The notes under the pieces: generated by a model
What the model saw: only the letters and a program-made list of their open reading frames with translations
Databases searched by the model: none
What the model was told of the DNA's origin: nothing
Translations under genes and position numbers: made by a program
Part shown: piece after piece, positions 42,535 to 51,585 of the stretch
Layout of the letters: the number at the start of each line of letters is the position of its first letter
How positions within the stretch are numbered: the first letter of the stretch is position 1
NCBI GenBank assembly: GCA_038323375.1
Contig: JBBQGV010000019.1
Location: 7,285 to 71,284 of the forward strand
Length of the DNA stretch: 64,000 bases
Reading direction: 5' to 3'
Source of the DNA: JABWAJ01 sp038323375
GTDB taxonomy: Bacteria; Bacteroidota; Bacteroidia; Chitinophagales; Saprospiraceae

Positions 42535-42811
42535 GTCCTTTTTTGTTTTATTCAGCGTTTCGACAGGAGAGCCTTGCCGACAGCCAGGTTGATGATGATT
42601 TGTTTTTATAAATAGTTGATCCTGTTTGAATCCTGAGCGTGCTCGCAAGGGCGGGCATCAATCGGGCGGCTAAATTCTGAAAAATTCAGCAATCGCAAAG
42701 GAATAAACGCGACAAATAGACACAAGGTTATAAAAGACAGCAAGTTTTATGCGGGAAACGCCAAACAGGTGTAAATTCTGTACTTGTCACGGGCTTTGCG
42801 AAGCGGGTTTA

Positions 42812-42973
42812 AGGAACGTGGTGTAAATAAGTTGCCTGAATTCGGCGAGGCTATTTTTTTATCAGGCGAGGCGCGAGAAGGGAGCTTAGCCTAAGCTAAG
42901 TGACTTTCGATGCAACGAAGCATGATAAAAAAAGATCCCGCCCAAGCTGGGAAGTTATTTACGACACGTTCCT
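42812..42973. repeat. TIR element family A, copy 2 (162 bp)
   Basis: Left end aggaacgtggtgtaaataag and right end (reverse complement aggaacgtgtcgtaaataac) form 22-bp terminal inverted repeats. The interior is homologous to 2872-3080 but about 47 bases shorter, because the stretch cttcgacaggctcagcatg and parts near the right end are missing. Of the 504-base gap between moxR and the porZ-like gene, the rest (42535-42811) shows no gene. Confidence 0.75.
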
Positions 42974-43038
42974 AAAGTTATCAGGGAAACAATATTTTCA
43001 AAGGAGACAGGTTTTAAGTAGTGAAACTTACTATCGGT

Positions 43039-45414
43039 ATGCAAAAAATCTTACTCCTGACCCTGATGACGGCGATTTCAGGAATCGTCGTTTCTGCTCA
43101 GAATGTTTTACCCATCGGCCAGTGGCGGTCACACCTGCCTTACCGCATCGGACAATTCGTCACACAGAGCGCCGACAAAATATATTACGCGACCGAGTTG
43201 TCTGTCGTCTCCTTGGACAAAGATGACCAGGCTGCGAATTTTCTGGCTAAAGTCAACGGCTTAAGTAATACCGACATCAACATGATCCGCTACAACCGCT
43301 TCGGCGATGTGCTGATCGTTGTATACAAAGACGCCATTATTGATTTGGTGAAGCCGGAAGGCACGTCGGTGATGCGACAAATCCGCAACTTTACCAATTT
43401 CATTGGCGAAAAACGGATCAATGACATTTTCATTGAAAACGATTCGATCATCTACCTTGCTGCAACTTACGGGGTCTCAAAAATCAATATCCGGGCAGAA
43501 GAGTTTTCCTTCACGACGTTCACCGACGTGGAAGTCCGCAATGTACAGGTTCACAACGGGGAATTGTATGCCGCAACAGAAGATGGCATTTACCGGGTAT
43601 CCCCTGCAAACGGGAATATTGAAGATTTCAGCAACTGGACCTTGCTCGGCCCGGCACACGGGTTTCCTGCCGACTACTCCTCTAAAGCGATGGTGCGTTT
43701 TGACGGGCGTCTGATCGTTGATGTGAACGATACTTTGTTTGTGGTACAAAACGGCGCACTCGACTACTGGCATACCGAGCCGGCTGCAACCCACACGATT
43801 TATTTTTTAACTTCGGAAGGCACACACCTGCTGGCCGGGTACCGCTGTCCGCAATACGGATGCGGTTCGGGGAAAGTTTTGATTTTTAATCCGGACGGTA
43901 CTTTCCAGCCCGCCGCGAACGGTTGTGTCAATATTCCCAATTATGCGGTAGAAGACGAGCAGGGCCGGATCTGGTTTGGCGAAGAATACCGCGACTTTCG
44001 GGTTTCCTACAATCCTTCGGACGATATAAACTGCGCCCGTTTCTCTTTTGAATCCCCCTATTCGGAAAATGCCTGGGCCATGACGGTCGAAAACAACCAG
44101 TTTTGGCTGGCTTCGGGGGCGCTGAACCAGCAGTTGGGGTACCGGTTCTTAGACGACGGGTTTTCCTCTTTCATTGACAACCGCTGGACGATTTACAACC
44201 GCTGGTCGAGGCAGGAAATGCGCGGCATGGACGGCAGCAGCGATCCTGGTTTCACCTCCGACGACCTGCGCGACATCCTCTCCGTAGCGGTCAGTCCGGT
44301 TTCCGGAAAGGTTTACGCTGGCTCTTATCTGGAAGGTTTGATCGAATTCGAACCGGAGCTGGATAAAATGACGGTATACAACCAAAACAACTCCATCCTT
44401 CAACCTGCGCTTCAAGACGAGTCCCGGACGCGCATCGGCGGCCTGGCATTTGACGAAGAAGGCGACCTTTGGATCAGCAACCACCGAGCCATCAACGACA
44501 AACCTATTGTTGTGCTCCGCAAAGACGGAACCTGGCAAAGTTTTGGTGCCAATTGCGACCAGATCGAATTGTTTCAGTTGGATGTAGATCAGAGTGGTTA
44601 CAAATGGATTGTCACCGGTGCCAGTTCGGGGATGATGGTTTTTGACGAAGGAGACGCCGCGCTTGATACCGACGACCGCTGCCGGAGCTTCACTACGTCC
44701 AACAGCAGCTTGCCCACCAATTCGATCAATTGCCTCGTCGCTGATCTGGATGGCGATGTATGGGTCGGCACTTCCGAAGGAGTTGTGATTTTTGAATGCG
44801 GTTCCAATGCGTTTGACACCAGTTGCCGAGGCACCCGCCCGATCGTGGAGGTTGACGGATTTGGCGCTTACCTGCTCGAAACTGAAAACGTCAAAACCAT
44901 TGCCGTAGATGGCGCCAACCGCAAATGGATCGGTACGGAAAACGGCATTTTCCTGATTTCAGCAGACGGGTTCGAGCAGATTGCCCGTTTTACCGTTGAC
45001 AATTCTCCCTTGTTTGACAATACGATTCAGAGCATTGCCGTGAATCAAAAAACAGGGGAGGTCTTCATTTCTACCCTGAAAGGCGTACTTTCTTTTCAAA
45101 GCGACGCCATCGAAGGCAACCGGGTTCACAGCGCCAACATCGAAGTTTACCCAAATCCGGTGTATTCCGATTACGATGGCCCCATTGCCATTCGGGGTCT
45201 TGCCCGCGATGCCGCTGTAAAAATCACGGACATTCACGGTCGGTTGGTCTATGAAACGAAAGCTTTGGGCGGGCAGGCCGTTTGGGATGGCCGCAATTAC
45301 AACGGACAACGTGCAGCCACGGGAGTTTACCTTGTTTTCAGTTCCAGCAGTCCGCGGTTTTCCGGCTTTGGTGACCCCGATTCTGCGGTGGCGAAAATTG
45401 TGCTGGTACACTGA
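43039..45414 (+). CDS. PorZ-like T9SS component with beta-propeller domains
   Basis: A 791-residue secreted protein. ATG 43039 (MQKILLLTLMTAISGIVVSAQ) starts a clear signal peptide; a GTG six codons upstream is possible. The N-terminal region (IGQWRSHLPYRIGQFV, KIYYATELSVVSLDKDD, LSNTDINMIRYNRFGDVLIV) matches the PorZ N-terminal propeller, followed by two-component-regulator-type propeller blades (DLWISNHRAIND, GDVWVGTSEGVVIF, KWIGTENGIFLI). The end is a type A sorting domain (VYPNPVYSDYDGPIAI). In Porphyromonas, PorZ belongs to the surface sortase complex that processes T9SS cargo. PorZ is the best call; a cargo protein with the same domains is the alternative. Confidence 0.8.
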   Translation: MQKILLLTLMTAISGIVVSAQNVLPIGQWRSHLPYRIGQFVTQSADKIYYATELSVVSLDKDDQAANFLAKVNGLSNTDINMIRYNRFGDVLIVVYKDAIIDLVKPEGTSVMRQIRNFTNFIGEKRINDIFIENDSIIYLAATYGVSKINIRAEEFSFTTFTDVEVRNVQVHNGELYAATEDGIYRVSPANGNIEDFSNWTLLGPAHGFPADYSSKAMVRFDGRLIVDVNDTLFVVQNGALDYWHTEPAATHTIYFLTSEGTHLLAGYRCPQYGCGSGKVLIFNPDGTFQPAANGCVNIPNYAVEDEQGRIWFGEEYRDFRVSYNPSDDINCARFSFESPYSENAWAMTVENNQFWLASGALNQQLGYRFLDDGFSSFIDNRWTIYNRWSRQEMRGMDGSSDPGFTSDDLRDILSVAVSPVSGKVYAGSYLEGLIEFEPELDKMTVYNQNNSILQPALQDESRTRIGGLAFDEEGDLWISNHRAINDKPIVVLRKDGTWQSFGANCDQIELFQLDVDQSGYKWIVTGASSGMMVFDEGDAALDTDDRCRSFTTSNSSLPTNSINCLVADLDGDVWVGTSEGVVIFECGSNAFDTSCRGTRPIVEVDGFGAYLLETENVKTIAVDGANRKWIGTENGIFLISADGFEQIARFTVDNSPLFDNTIQSIAVNQKTGEVFISTLKGVLSFQSDAIEGNRVHSANIEVYPNPVYSDYDGPIAIRGLARDAAVKITDIHGRLVYETKALGGQAVWDGRNYNGQRAATGVYLVFSSSSPRFSGFGDPDSAVAKIVLVH

Positions 45415-45429
45415 TTTTAAACTTGTGTA

Positions 45430-46440
45430 ATGGTTAATCCCCTTATCAGCATCCTTATGCCGGTTCGGAACGCCGGCTCTTATTTAGAAGCCTGCATAGC
45501 GTCAATCCTCGGGCAAACCTATCCTCATTGGGAGTTGCTGCCGGTAGACGATGGCTCGGAAGACGACAGTTTAGCCCTGCTGGAGCACTTTGCGCAACGC
45601 GACCCCCGGATTCGCGTCAATCGGAACGGGCAAAACCGTGGTATTCCTTCGGCGCTGCGCCTGGCTTTTTCGCAAAGCCGGGGTGCGCTCCTCACGCGCA
45701 TGGATGCAGACGACCGAATGGCACCTCAAAAATTAGAACGCCTCAGCGCCCTGTTGCAAAACGCCGGCCCCGGCCACATCGCAACTGCCCGGGTGGCTTA
45801 TTTTTCTGACACCGTTCTGGGCGACGGTTACCTGCGCTATCAGGATTGGCTGAACGATTTGATGCGCACGGGGCACCACTATGAAGCGATTTACAAGGAA
45901 TGTGTGCTTCCATCTCCCTGCTGGATGGCGTTTCGGGAAAACCTGCTGCAATGCGGCGCTTTTGAGGCGGAAACCTATCCTGAAGATTACGACCTGTGTT
46001 TTCGCTTTTACAAGGCTGGCTTCCGGATCGTAGCGGCGCAGGAAACGCTGCACTTTTGGCGGGATCACAGCAGCAGGGCGTCGCGAAATGAACCACAGTA
46101 TGCCAACCAAAGTTATTTCGACCTGAAATTGCCCTATTTTCTGGAACTTGACTACAACCCCGCCCGCCCGCTGGTGCTATGGGGCGCCGGAAAAAAAGGA
46201 AAACAAATTGCAAACCGGCTCTCTGAAAACCGCATTCCGTTCCACTGGGTGTGCAACAACCCCGCCAAATGGGGCGTCCGGCTATATGAAACTGAATTGA
46301 AAGACTTCCGGAGCATTTCGGAACTGACGCACCCGCAGTGGCTGATCGCAGTGGCCGCGCCGGACGGACAGGCCGAAATTTTGCAATTCCTGGAACATCG
46401 GGTCTTCAAGCCCGGTGTGGATTATTTCTTTTTCTGTTGA
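45430..46440 (+). CDS. Family 2 glycosyltransferase with C-terminal Rossmann-like domain
   Basis: A 336-residue inverting glycosyltransferase (GT2, GT-A fold) that adds a sugar from a nucleotide donor, probably on the cytoplasmic side. PLISILMPVRNAGSYLEACI (4-23) is the family N-terminus. Metal- and nucleotide-binding residues are DDGSEDDS and the DxD in TRMDADDRM (about 92). From about 240 an extra domain starts with RPLVLWGAGKKGKQIANRL, a GxGxxG-like nucleotide-binding loop, and ends FKPGVDYFFFC. It follows the porZ-like gene by 15 bases, hinting at shared transcription and perhaps glycan modification linked to the T9SS. The product is unknown. Confidence 0.85.
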   Translation: MVNPLISILMPVRNAGSYLEACIASILGQTYPHWELLPVDDGSEDDSLALLEHFAQRDPRIRVNRNGQNRGIPSALRLAFSQSRGALLTRMDADDRMAPQKLERLSALLQNAGPGHIATARVAYFSDTVLGDGYLRYQDWLNDLMRTGHHYEAIYKECVLPSPCWMAFRENLLQCGAFEAETYPEDYDLCFRFYKAGFRIVAAQETLHFWRDHSSRASRNEPQYANQSYFDLKLPYFLELDYNPARPLVLWGAGKKGKQIANRLSENRIPFHWVCNNPAKWGVRLYETELKDFRSISELTHPQWLIAVAAPDGQAEILQFLEHRVFKPGVDYFFFC

Positions 46441-46470
46441 CTCGTTTCCCATTTAGGAGCGTGTCGCGAC

Positions 46471-46576
46471 TGTAAAGTTCGAGCGCAAGGCATGCGAAGA
46501 CCCAAAAACGGGAGCCTACTCTCAAAGTAACCGTTTTGGGGGGTCAAGCCTAAGGTAGCTATCGGATTTTACAGGC
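46471..46576. repeat. Family B repeat, copy 2
   Basis: Related to 5796-5905 (shared gttcgag..aaggc, gaagaccc(c)aaaaacggga, aaccgtttt(t)gggg, gctatcggattt). The hairpin arms, cccaaaaacgg and ccgttttgggg, are slightly decayed compared with copy 1. Just left of it (46454-46466) lies ttaggagcgtgtc, resembling a family A end. It lies between convergent genes (glycosyltransferase and porG-like). Confidence 0.65.
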
Positions 46577-46581
46577 AGCCA

Positions 46582-47418
46582 TTAATTTTTACGTTTGCGT
46601 TTGCCATAATCAGGGCAGCGCAAGTCCCCAAAATAGTACACCAGCGCAATATTGGCAATGACATAGGCGTCTTTATTGGTGCTGTTGCCCCGCTGGCGGC
46701 CTTCTTCTCCGATGGGGCCGTCGTTGGCGCCGGGGATCGCAATGGAACGGTCGGAAAGTGCCACGGCAATTTCACCGCGTGCTTTCAGCAGGTCGCTTTT
46801 ATCGGGGTAGACGGTGCTCACATCGTCTAAATAGTCGGTAAACAATTGCCGTACGCCCAGCTCAACGTTAAGGCTCCATTCGTAGCTCAGGTCGAGCTTC
46901 ATGCCCATTCCGAAAGCTAACCCTCCATGAACGCTGTAATATTCTTCGCCTTTGAACTGGCCTTCGGTGCCCAGTGCGCGCAGTTCATAGAGCTCGTCGC
47001 CGAGCCGCGCCTTAGGATTGAAGTGAAACCCGGTGAGTCCAAGAAAAATATAGGGAGAAAAGTAATTTTCCTTGCTACCGTGGATGTAGGGCAAAAAACT
47101 AAACTCGAATTGTGCCGTAACGTCCACAAGGGAAGACTCAAAACTCAGGTTTCTGGCACGTTCGAAAATGTTTCCGGAACGAGCGTCGTCGGCTTCGACT
47201 TTACCGACGCCCGCTGAAAATTTGAGGGCAAGGCGCTCGTTGAAATTATAACGCGCCAGGATACCCGCTGCAAGGCCGGGCGTACCTAAATTATAGCTGG
47301 TGTTCAGGTCGCCAAAATACCAGGAAGCACCGACCCAGGGGCCTGCTTCCCAGCCTTTCTGTGCCAGAATATGAAATGAAATCAATGTCGCAAGGAAAAC
47401 TAAACCTATCTTTTTCAC
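46582..47418 (-). CDS. porG: PorG-like outer-membrane protein (DUF6089)
   Basis: A 278-residue outer-membrane beta-barrel. GTG 47418 gives the leader VKKIGLVFLATLISFHILAQ (read as Met at the start); the upstream extension has no leader. EAGPWVGASWYFGDLNTSYN, GLAAGILARYNFNERLALKF and YFSPYIFLGLTGFHFNPKA match the DUF6089 / PorG family, a component associated with the T9SS ring complex in Bacteroidota. The C-terminus (RCPDYGKRKRKN) is strongly basic, as in many family members. Its location 1.2 kb from the porZ-like gene supports a T9SS role. Some DUF6089 proteins are uncharacterised, so the symbol is tentative. Confidence 0.75.
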   Translation of the reverse strand: MKKIGLVFLATLISFHILAQKGWEAGPWVGASWYFGDLNTSYNLGTPGLAAGILARYNFNERLALKFSAGVGKVEADDARSGNIFERARNLSFESSLVDVTAQFEFSFLPYIHGSKENYFSPYIFLGLTGFHFNPKARLGDELYELRALGTEGQFKGEEYYSVHGGLAFGMGMKLDLSYEWSLNVELGVRQLFTDYLDDVSTVYPDKSDLLKARGEIAVALSDRSIAIPGANDGPIGEEGRQRGNSTNKDAYVIANIALVYYFGDLRCPDYGKRKRKN

Positions 47419-47570
47419 TGTTAAAGTTTGTGTGATGGATGTGCCCGCACGCTCGGTTCGGGCGCACAAAGTTACTAATTAACGGCAAAATGGAAACGTG
47501 TGGTATGGCGTTAAACCAAAGGAGATGCGGATAAATGCAATTCTACCGGGAGGCTTTAGCTCCCAACCAG

Positions 47571-48311
47571 TTATCGGATTCCAATAAGAGCCATCATGCG
47601 CCCGGTAATTCCGTGCTCCCGACGGTGCGAAAAATAGTCTTCCGGATCCAGCACCGTAGAATAAGGTGATACTTCGATTTGCGCGTCGGGAATGCCCCAT
47701 CCGAGCAGCAAGGCTTTATTGGCCGATTTCAGGTCAACCGTAAACTTCCGGCAGGTTTCATCCCAGGTTTTAAAGGCCGGATCGAAATGTTGCGCAACCT
47801 CCTCCCCCACTTCATAGGAACATTCGTCAATGCAGGTTCCAATCCAGGCATAACAATCGGCAGCCCGGGTTCCGAATGCGGCCTGCATGGCGTCTAAGGT
47901 TTTGTGCACAATCGCAAGCGCCGTGCCTTTCCAGCCGGCGTGAACCGCGGCCACCGCTTGTTGCCCGGCGTCATAGATCAGAATTGGCGTACAATCGGCG
48001 ATGCCGACCGTTACAAACAAGCCCCTTTTTTGTGTGATCAAAGCATCGTAGCCCTCGTGCAGTCCCGGTGCTTCCACCTTTAAAATACGGTCTCCGTGAA
48101 TCTGATGGGCGCCACTTATCGTATCTGTAGGTATGCCTAAAGCCGTAAAAAACCGGCGGCGGTTTTCGAGCACGTTTCGGGGGTCGTCTGCGGTGTGAAG
48201 CCCAAGGTTAAGCGAGTTGTACGGGGCGGGGCTGACGCCGCCGTGCCGCGTACTCTCTGCGGCAAGAACATCCGGGAAGGCGCTGAGCAGTTTGGATCTG
48301 CGATAAATCAT
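47571..48311 (-). CDS. pgeF: Peptidoglycan editing factor (YfiH/DUF152, laccase-like fold)
   Basis: A 246-residue protein of the PgeF/YfiH family, which in E. coli corrects L-Ser wrongly built into peptidoglycan precursors; homologues have also been reported as purine nucleoside enzymes. Metal-binding residues: HQIHGD (about 68), VGIADCTPILIYD (Cys about 107) and AAVHAGWKGTALAIV (His about 124). IGTCIDECSYEVGEEV and FSHRREHGITGRM complete the family signature. ATG start. Transcribed alone, upstream of the porG-like gene by 150 bases on the same strand. Confidence 0.92.
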   Translation of the reverse strand: MIYRRSKLLSAFPDVLAAESTRHGGVSPAPYNSLNLGLHTADDPRNVLENRRRFFTALGIPTDTISGAHQIHGDRILKVEAPGLHEGYDALITQKRGLFVTVGIADCTPILIYDAGQQAVAAVHAGWKGTALAIVHKTLDAMQAAFGTRAADCYAWIGTCIDECSYEVGEEVAQHFDPAFKTWDETCRKFTVDLKSANKALLLGWGIPDAQIEVSPYSTVLDPEDYFSHRREHGITGRMMALIGIR

Positions 48312-48509
48312 GTGTTTTTGGAGAGCAAGTTACGGCACCAAAGGAGCCACGTTGCCATTTTTTTCCAAAAAAGATTTGGTGTCGCGACTTACATCTTCCC
48401 ACATACTTGTTTGTTAATCCTAAAATTCGTAATATCGTGACGCCAATTTGTGTGGACGTGTGAACAATTCTTCTGTATTAACTGTACTCATTCTTAGAAT
48501 TCAGAGGAT

Positions 48510-49328
48510 ATGAAATTTCAAATCAATATTGCATTGCTGTTTTTGTTGTTTGCACTGCCGGTTTTGGCGCAGCAACAACTGCCTTCCGGAAAGAATTATT
48601 ACGATGAAGGATCGGCCGGGATTGTCTATCAAAAAGAAACCACTTTCGACATCAAGCTGCATACCAATGGTTTGATTGCACTGGGATTTAATTCCGGCAA
48701 GCTGAAAAATTATTATCAGACCCGCTTTTGGAATGTCGAACTCGGGGAGTTGAAGCACCATAAAGAATACCGCCAAAGCTTCGATTTCCGGGCACCGGCG
48801 GCCAATAGCATTGCGCGTTCTTTTATTTTCGGAAAACAGAACAACTTCTATGTGCTGCGCGGCGGCTTTGGCGAAAAACGCTACCTTTCCGATAAAGCCA
48901 AACGCAAAGGCGTGGCGCTGGGCGTGGTTTATTCTGGTGGCCCCTCCTTAGGCATCCTCAAGCCTTACTTTCTGGAGTTGATCCGGACCGATCCGGACGG
49001 CGGGAACAACTTTTATATCCGCAGCGAAAAATATAGTCCCGACAACGAAGACTTATTTTTGGACATCAGCCGGATTTACGGCTCTTCGGCCTTCACCAGA
49101 GGCTTGGGACAATTGTCGGTGGTGCCGGGTCTCAACTTCAGAGCGGCTCTGCATTTCGACTGGGGTGCTTACGACGAGTTTGTCAAAGCGCTGGAAGCTG
49201 GTATCATGGTCGATTTCTACTTCAAAAAAATTCCCATCATGGTGGAATCTCCTTTGGTTCCCAATGCAGAAAACCGGGCATTTTTCATCAACCTTTACCT
49301 AACTTTGCAGCTCGGCAAACGCATCTGA
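48510..49328 (+). CDS. Outer-membrane beta-barrel-like protein, unknown function
   Basis: A 272-residue exported protein; ATG 48510 gives the signal peptide MKFQINIALLFLLFALPVLAQ. The mature part alternates polar and hydrophobic residues in strand-like stretches (ETTFDIKLHTNGLIALGFNS, NFYVLRGGFGEKRYL, GVALGVVYSGGPSLGILKP), ending FFINLYLTLQLGKRI, compatible with a barrel whose last strand faces the membrane. I do not recognise a named family. lipA follows 78 bases later on the same strand, but a functional link is not evident. Confidence 0.75.
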   Translation: MKFQINIALLFLLFALPVLAQQQLPSGKNYYDEGSAGIVYQKETTFDIKLHTNGLIALGFNSGKLKNYYQTRFWNVELGELKHHKEYRQSFDFRAPAANSIARSFIFGKQNNFYVLRGGFGEKRYLSDKAKRKGVALGVVYSGGPSLGILKPYFLELIRTDPDGGNNFYIRSEKYSPDNEDLFLDISRIYGSSAFTRGLGQLSVVPGLNFRAALHFDWGAYDEFVKALEAGIMVDFYFKKIPIMVESPLVPNAENRAFFINLYLTLQLGKRI

Positions 49329-49406
49329 TGCGTTGACGATTTTGATTGCTGCGGGCAACCCATTGACTTCGTCACACGTTGTTGTTAAGGAAAAAGAGCC
49401 ATTATT

Positions 49407-50303
49407 ATGCTTGACTTACCCATCGTTGAAAAAGAATCCTCTTCGCGCCGGCCCAACTGGTTGCGCGTAAAACTCCCCATTGGCGAAAGCTATAAAAAAG
49501 TACGCAACCTCGTTGATGAATACAAGTTGCACACCATTTGCCAAAGCGGCAATTGCCCGAACATGGGCGAATGCTGGGGCGCAGGCACGGCAACTTTTAT
49601 GATTCTGGGCAATACCTGTACCCGCTCCTGTTCGTTTTGCGCCGTGAAAACCGGTCGGCCAACGGAATATGATACCGACGAACCGCGCCGGGTGGCGGAA
49701 GCTATTTTTCTGATGGGCGTCAAACACGCGGTCATCACCTCCGTCAACCGCGATGAACTGAAAGACCGCGGCGCAGAAATCTGGTACCAGACGGTGCATG
49801 CCGTAAAAACGGTTTCACCGGAAACGACCATTGAAACGCTCATTCCAGACGTGAAAGCCAACTGGGAAGCGCTCGAACGCATGATCAGCGGCGGCCAGGA
49901 AGTGGTTTCACACAATATGGAAACCGTGGAGCGCCTGTATCGCAAAGTGCGCCCGCAGGCAAAATACGAGCGCAGTTTAGAACAAATTCGGCGCACCAAG
50001 GCCTACGGACAGCGCACCAAATCGGGCATCATGGTTGGTCTGGGCGAAACGGAAGACGAAGTCCTGCGCGTCATGGACGACCTGGTGGCCCACGGCTGCG
50101 ACGTGCTCACCATCGGACAATATCTTCAGCCAACCAAAATGCACTTAGAGATTGCGGAGTACGTACACCCCGATACGTTTGCGTTTTATAAAGAAGCGGG
50201 GATGGCAAAAGGCTTTGATTATGTGGAAAGCGGACCTTTGGTGCGGTCTTCTTACCATGCGGAGCGGCATGTGTTTGCGTCGAATAACGGTTTATCTTTG
50301 TAA
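49407..50303 (+). CDS. lipA: Lipoyl synthase
   Basis: Radical-SAM enzyme inserting two sulfur atoms into protein-bound octanoyl groups to make lipoate, cytoplasmic. The 298-residue protein has both cluster motifs: the auxiliary CQSGNCPNMGEC (about 44-55) and the SAM-binding CTRSCSFC (about 70-77). ESLI-type segment ETTIETLIPDVKAN, KSGIMVGLGETEDEVL, TIGQYLQPTKMH and the C-terminal VRSSYHAE with the conserved Arg-Ser-Ser-Tyr are all present. lipB is not nearby. ATG start gives MLDLPIVEKESSSRRP. Confidence 0.97.
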   Translation: MLDLPIVEKESSSRRPNWLRVKLPIGESYKKVRNLVDEYKLHTICQSGNCPNMGECWGAGTATFMILGNTCTRSCSFCAVKTGRPTEYDTDEPRRVAEAIFLMGVKHAVITSVNRDELKDRGAEIWYQTVHAVKTVSPETTIETLIPDVKANWEALERMISGGQEVVSHNMETVERLYRKVRPQAKYERSLEQIRRTKAYGQRTKSGIMVGLGETEDEVLRVMDDLVAHGCDVLTIGQYLQPTKMHLEIAEYVHPDTFAFYKEAGMAKGFDYVESGPLVRSSYHAERHVFASNNGLSL

Positions 50304-50315
50304 AAACATTCAGCT

Positions 50316-50577
50316 ATGACTACGCAACAAATTCGTCATTCTATCCACGAGATCATAGGACGATACTGAAGACCAGGCTGTATTGGAGGCATATTTTTCC
50401 ATTTTGAATAAGATTCTGAAAATGCAGGAGTCTAAGATCGTGGCTTGTTCTATCGAAGGAACTCCCTTAACAGAAAAATCGTACATTGAAGAGGTTGTAG
50501 CTGCCAGTCAACGAGTTAAGGCCGGAAAATTTATCCGACAAGAAGAATTTGAAGAACAAGTTAGAAATGGAGTGTGA
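50316..50577 (+). pseudogene. Frameshifted antitoxin gene of a toxin-antitoxin pair
   Basis: ATG 50316 reads MTTQQIRHSIHEII and then stops at 50367. Dropping one base between about 50355 and 50366 joins it to DTEDQAVLEAYFSILNK..., giving an 86-residue protein ending EEFEEQVRNGV. That product resembles small Bacteroidota antitoxins that precede RelE/ParE toxins. The toxin gene begins four bases after the stop, also broken. The intact part from 50383 (TTG) is unlikely to be a gene by itself. Confidence 0.65.
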
Positions 50578-50580
50578 GCG

Positions 50581-50899
50581 ATGAACCTACGATGTTTGCT
50601 GGGATTTTAAAGCAGGAGAAGACCTTGAACAGATTTATAAATATCTGCTTGAAAATGCTTCAGAAAACGTAGCGAAAAAAGTCAAAAAAGAAATAGTTTC
50701 TGTAATTACCCGTTTGCATAAGTATCCTGAAAGTGACCCGCCTGATCCTCTATTATACGCTTGACCTGAGAAATTTCATTACATCCGGATTTGGAAATAT
50801 AAAATTGTCTATGAATTCACCGGGAAAGCGTGCATTATTAACCGGATTTTTCATTTTAGTCAGGATTTGAATAAAGGTTATGAAGACTTTGATAAATAA
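50581..50899 (+). pseudogene. Decayed RelE/ParE-family toxin gene
   Basis: Restored reading: MN-YDVCWDFKAGEDLEQIY near the start (one extra base around 50587), then an in-frame TGA at 50762-50764, and a clear ParE-like C-terminal half (FHYIRIWKYKIVYEF, then IINRIFHFSQDLNKG). Total about 105 residues, the normal toxin size. Two lesions mean that no active toxin is made. Loss of both partners fits a module under no selection. Confidence 0.65.
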
Positions 50900-50953
50900 T
50901 TCATATTGAGTCCACTGTGAGTAAACCTCCTTCGCTGTAACAACAATTTGCTT

Positions 50954-51424
50954 ATGCAAAAAACGCTCGAATTACAATACGATCTGATCAAAAGCGCCAG
51001 AAGCGTTCTGCTTGACTATTGCGAAACGATGAGCCGGGAAGATTTTTTAACCGAAAATTCCGCTTTTGGCCGGGGAAGTGTCCGAAACTTGCTAGTACAC
51101 AATGCCAATACCTACATTGGCTGGCTGGGTATCCGGGCTTTGAAGCGTGACCGACCGTTTATGGCTTATGAATCTGTTTCAAATGTACCGGAAATAAGGC
51201 GGCTTTTTAAAGATATTGATACGCTGGCAGCCGACTTCATCGCAGGGTTTTCAGGAGATTATCTAACCCCGATAGAACTTGACCTCGGCGACGAAATTAT
51301 TGCAGCCAGCCCATTCATGTTGTTTACCCACGTCATTACGCACGAGTTTCACCACAAAGGGCAGATTCTTTCGCTGAGCCGGCATTTGGGGTATACGCCT
51401 GTGGATACGGACGTTATGCGATAG
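50954..51424 (+). CDS. DinB-family protein
   Basis: A 156-residue four-helix-bundle protein of the DinB/YfiT superfamily, often a metal-dependent enzyme of thiol or detoxification chemistry. ATG 50954 (MQKTLELQYDLIKSARSV) is preferred over a TTG two codons before. The putative metal ligands are His in RNLLVHNANTYIGWL (about 50) and the pair in HVITHEFHHKGQILSL (about 127 and 131), the canonical pattern. The substrate is unknown. It sits after a decayed toxin-antitoxin locus. Confidence 0.88.
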   Translation: MQKTLELQYDLIKSARSVLLDYCETMSREDFLTENSAFGRGSVRNLLVHNANTYIGWLGIRALKRDRPFMAYESVSNVPEIRRLFKDIDTLAADFIAGFSGDYLTPIELDLGDEIIAASPFMLFTHVITHEFHHKGQILSLSRHLGYTPVDTDVMR

Positions 51425-51585
51425 CGGAGACATTCAATCCGATTCATTTTACCAAGGCCATCATTTGATTCCCAATCAAATAAACAGCATAAAGAATCCA
51501 TTTCAACTGCTTCTTTTATATCCTGGATTTTTTGCTCCAGCTTGTTTGTGGCAGTTGAGTCATTTCGGGAGATTGCATCCAGAAA

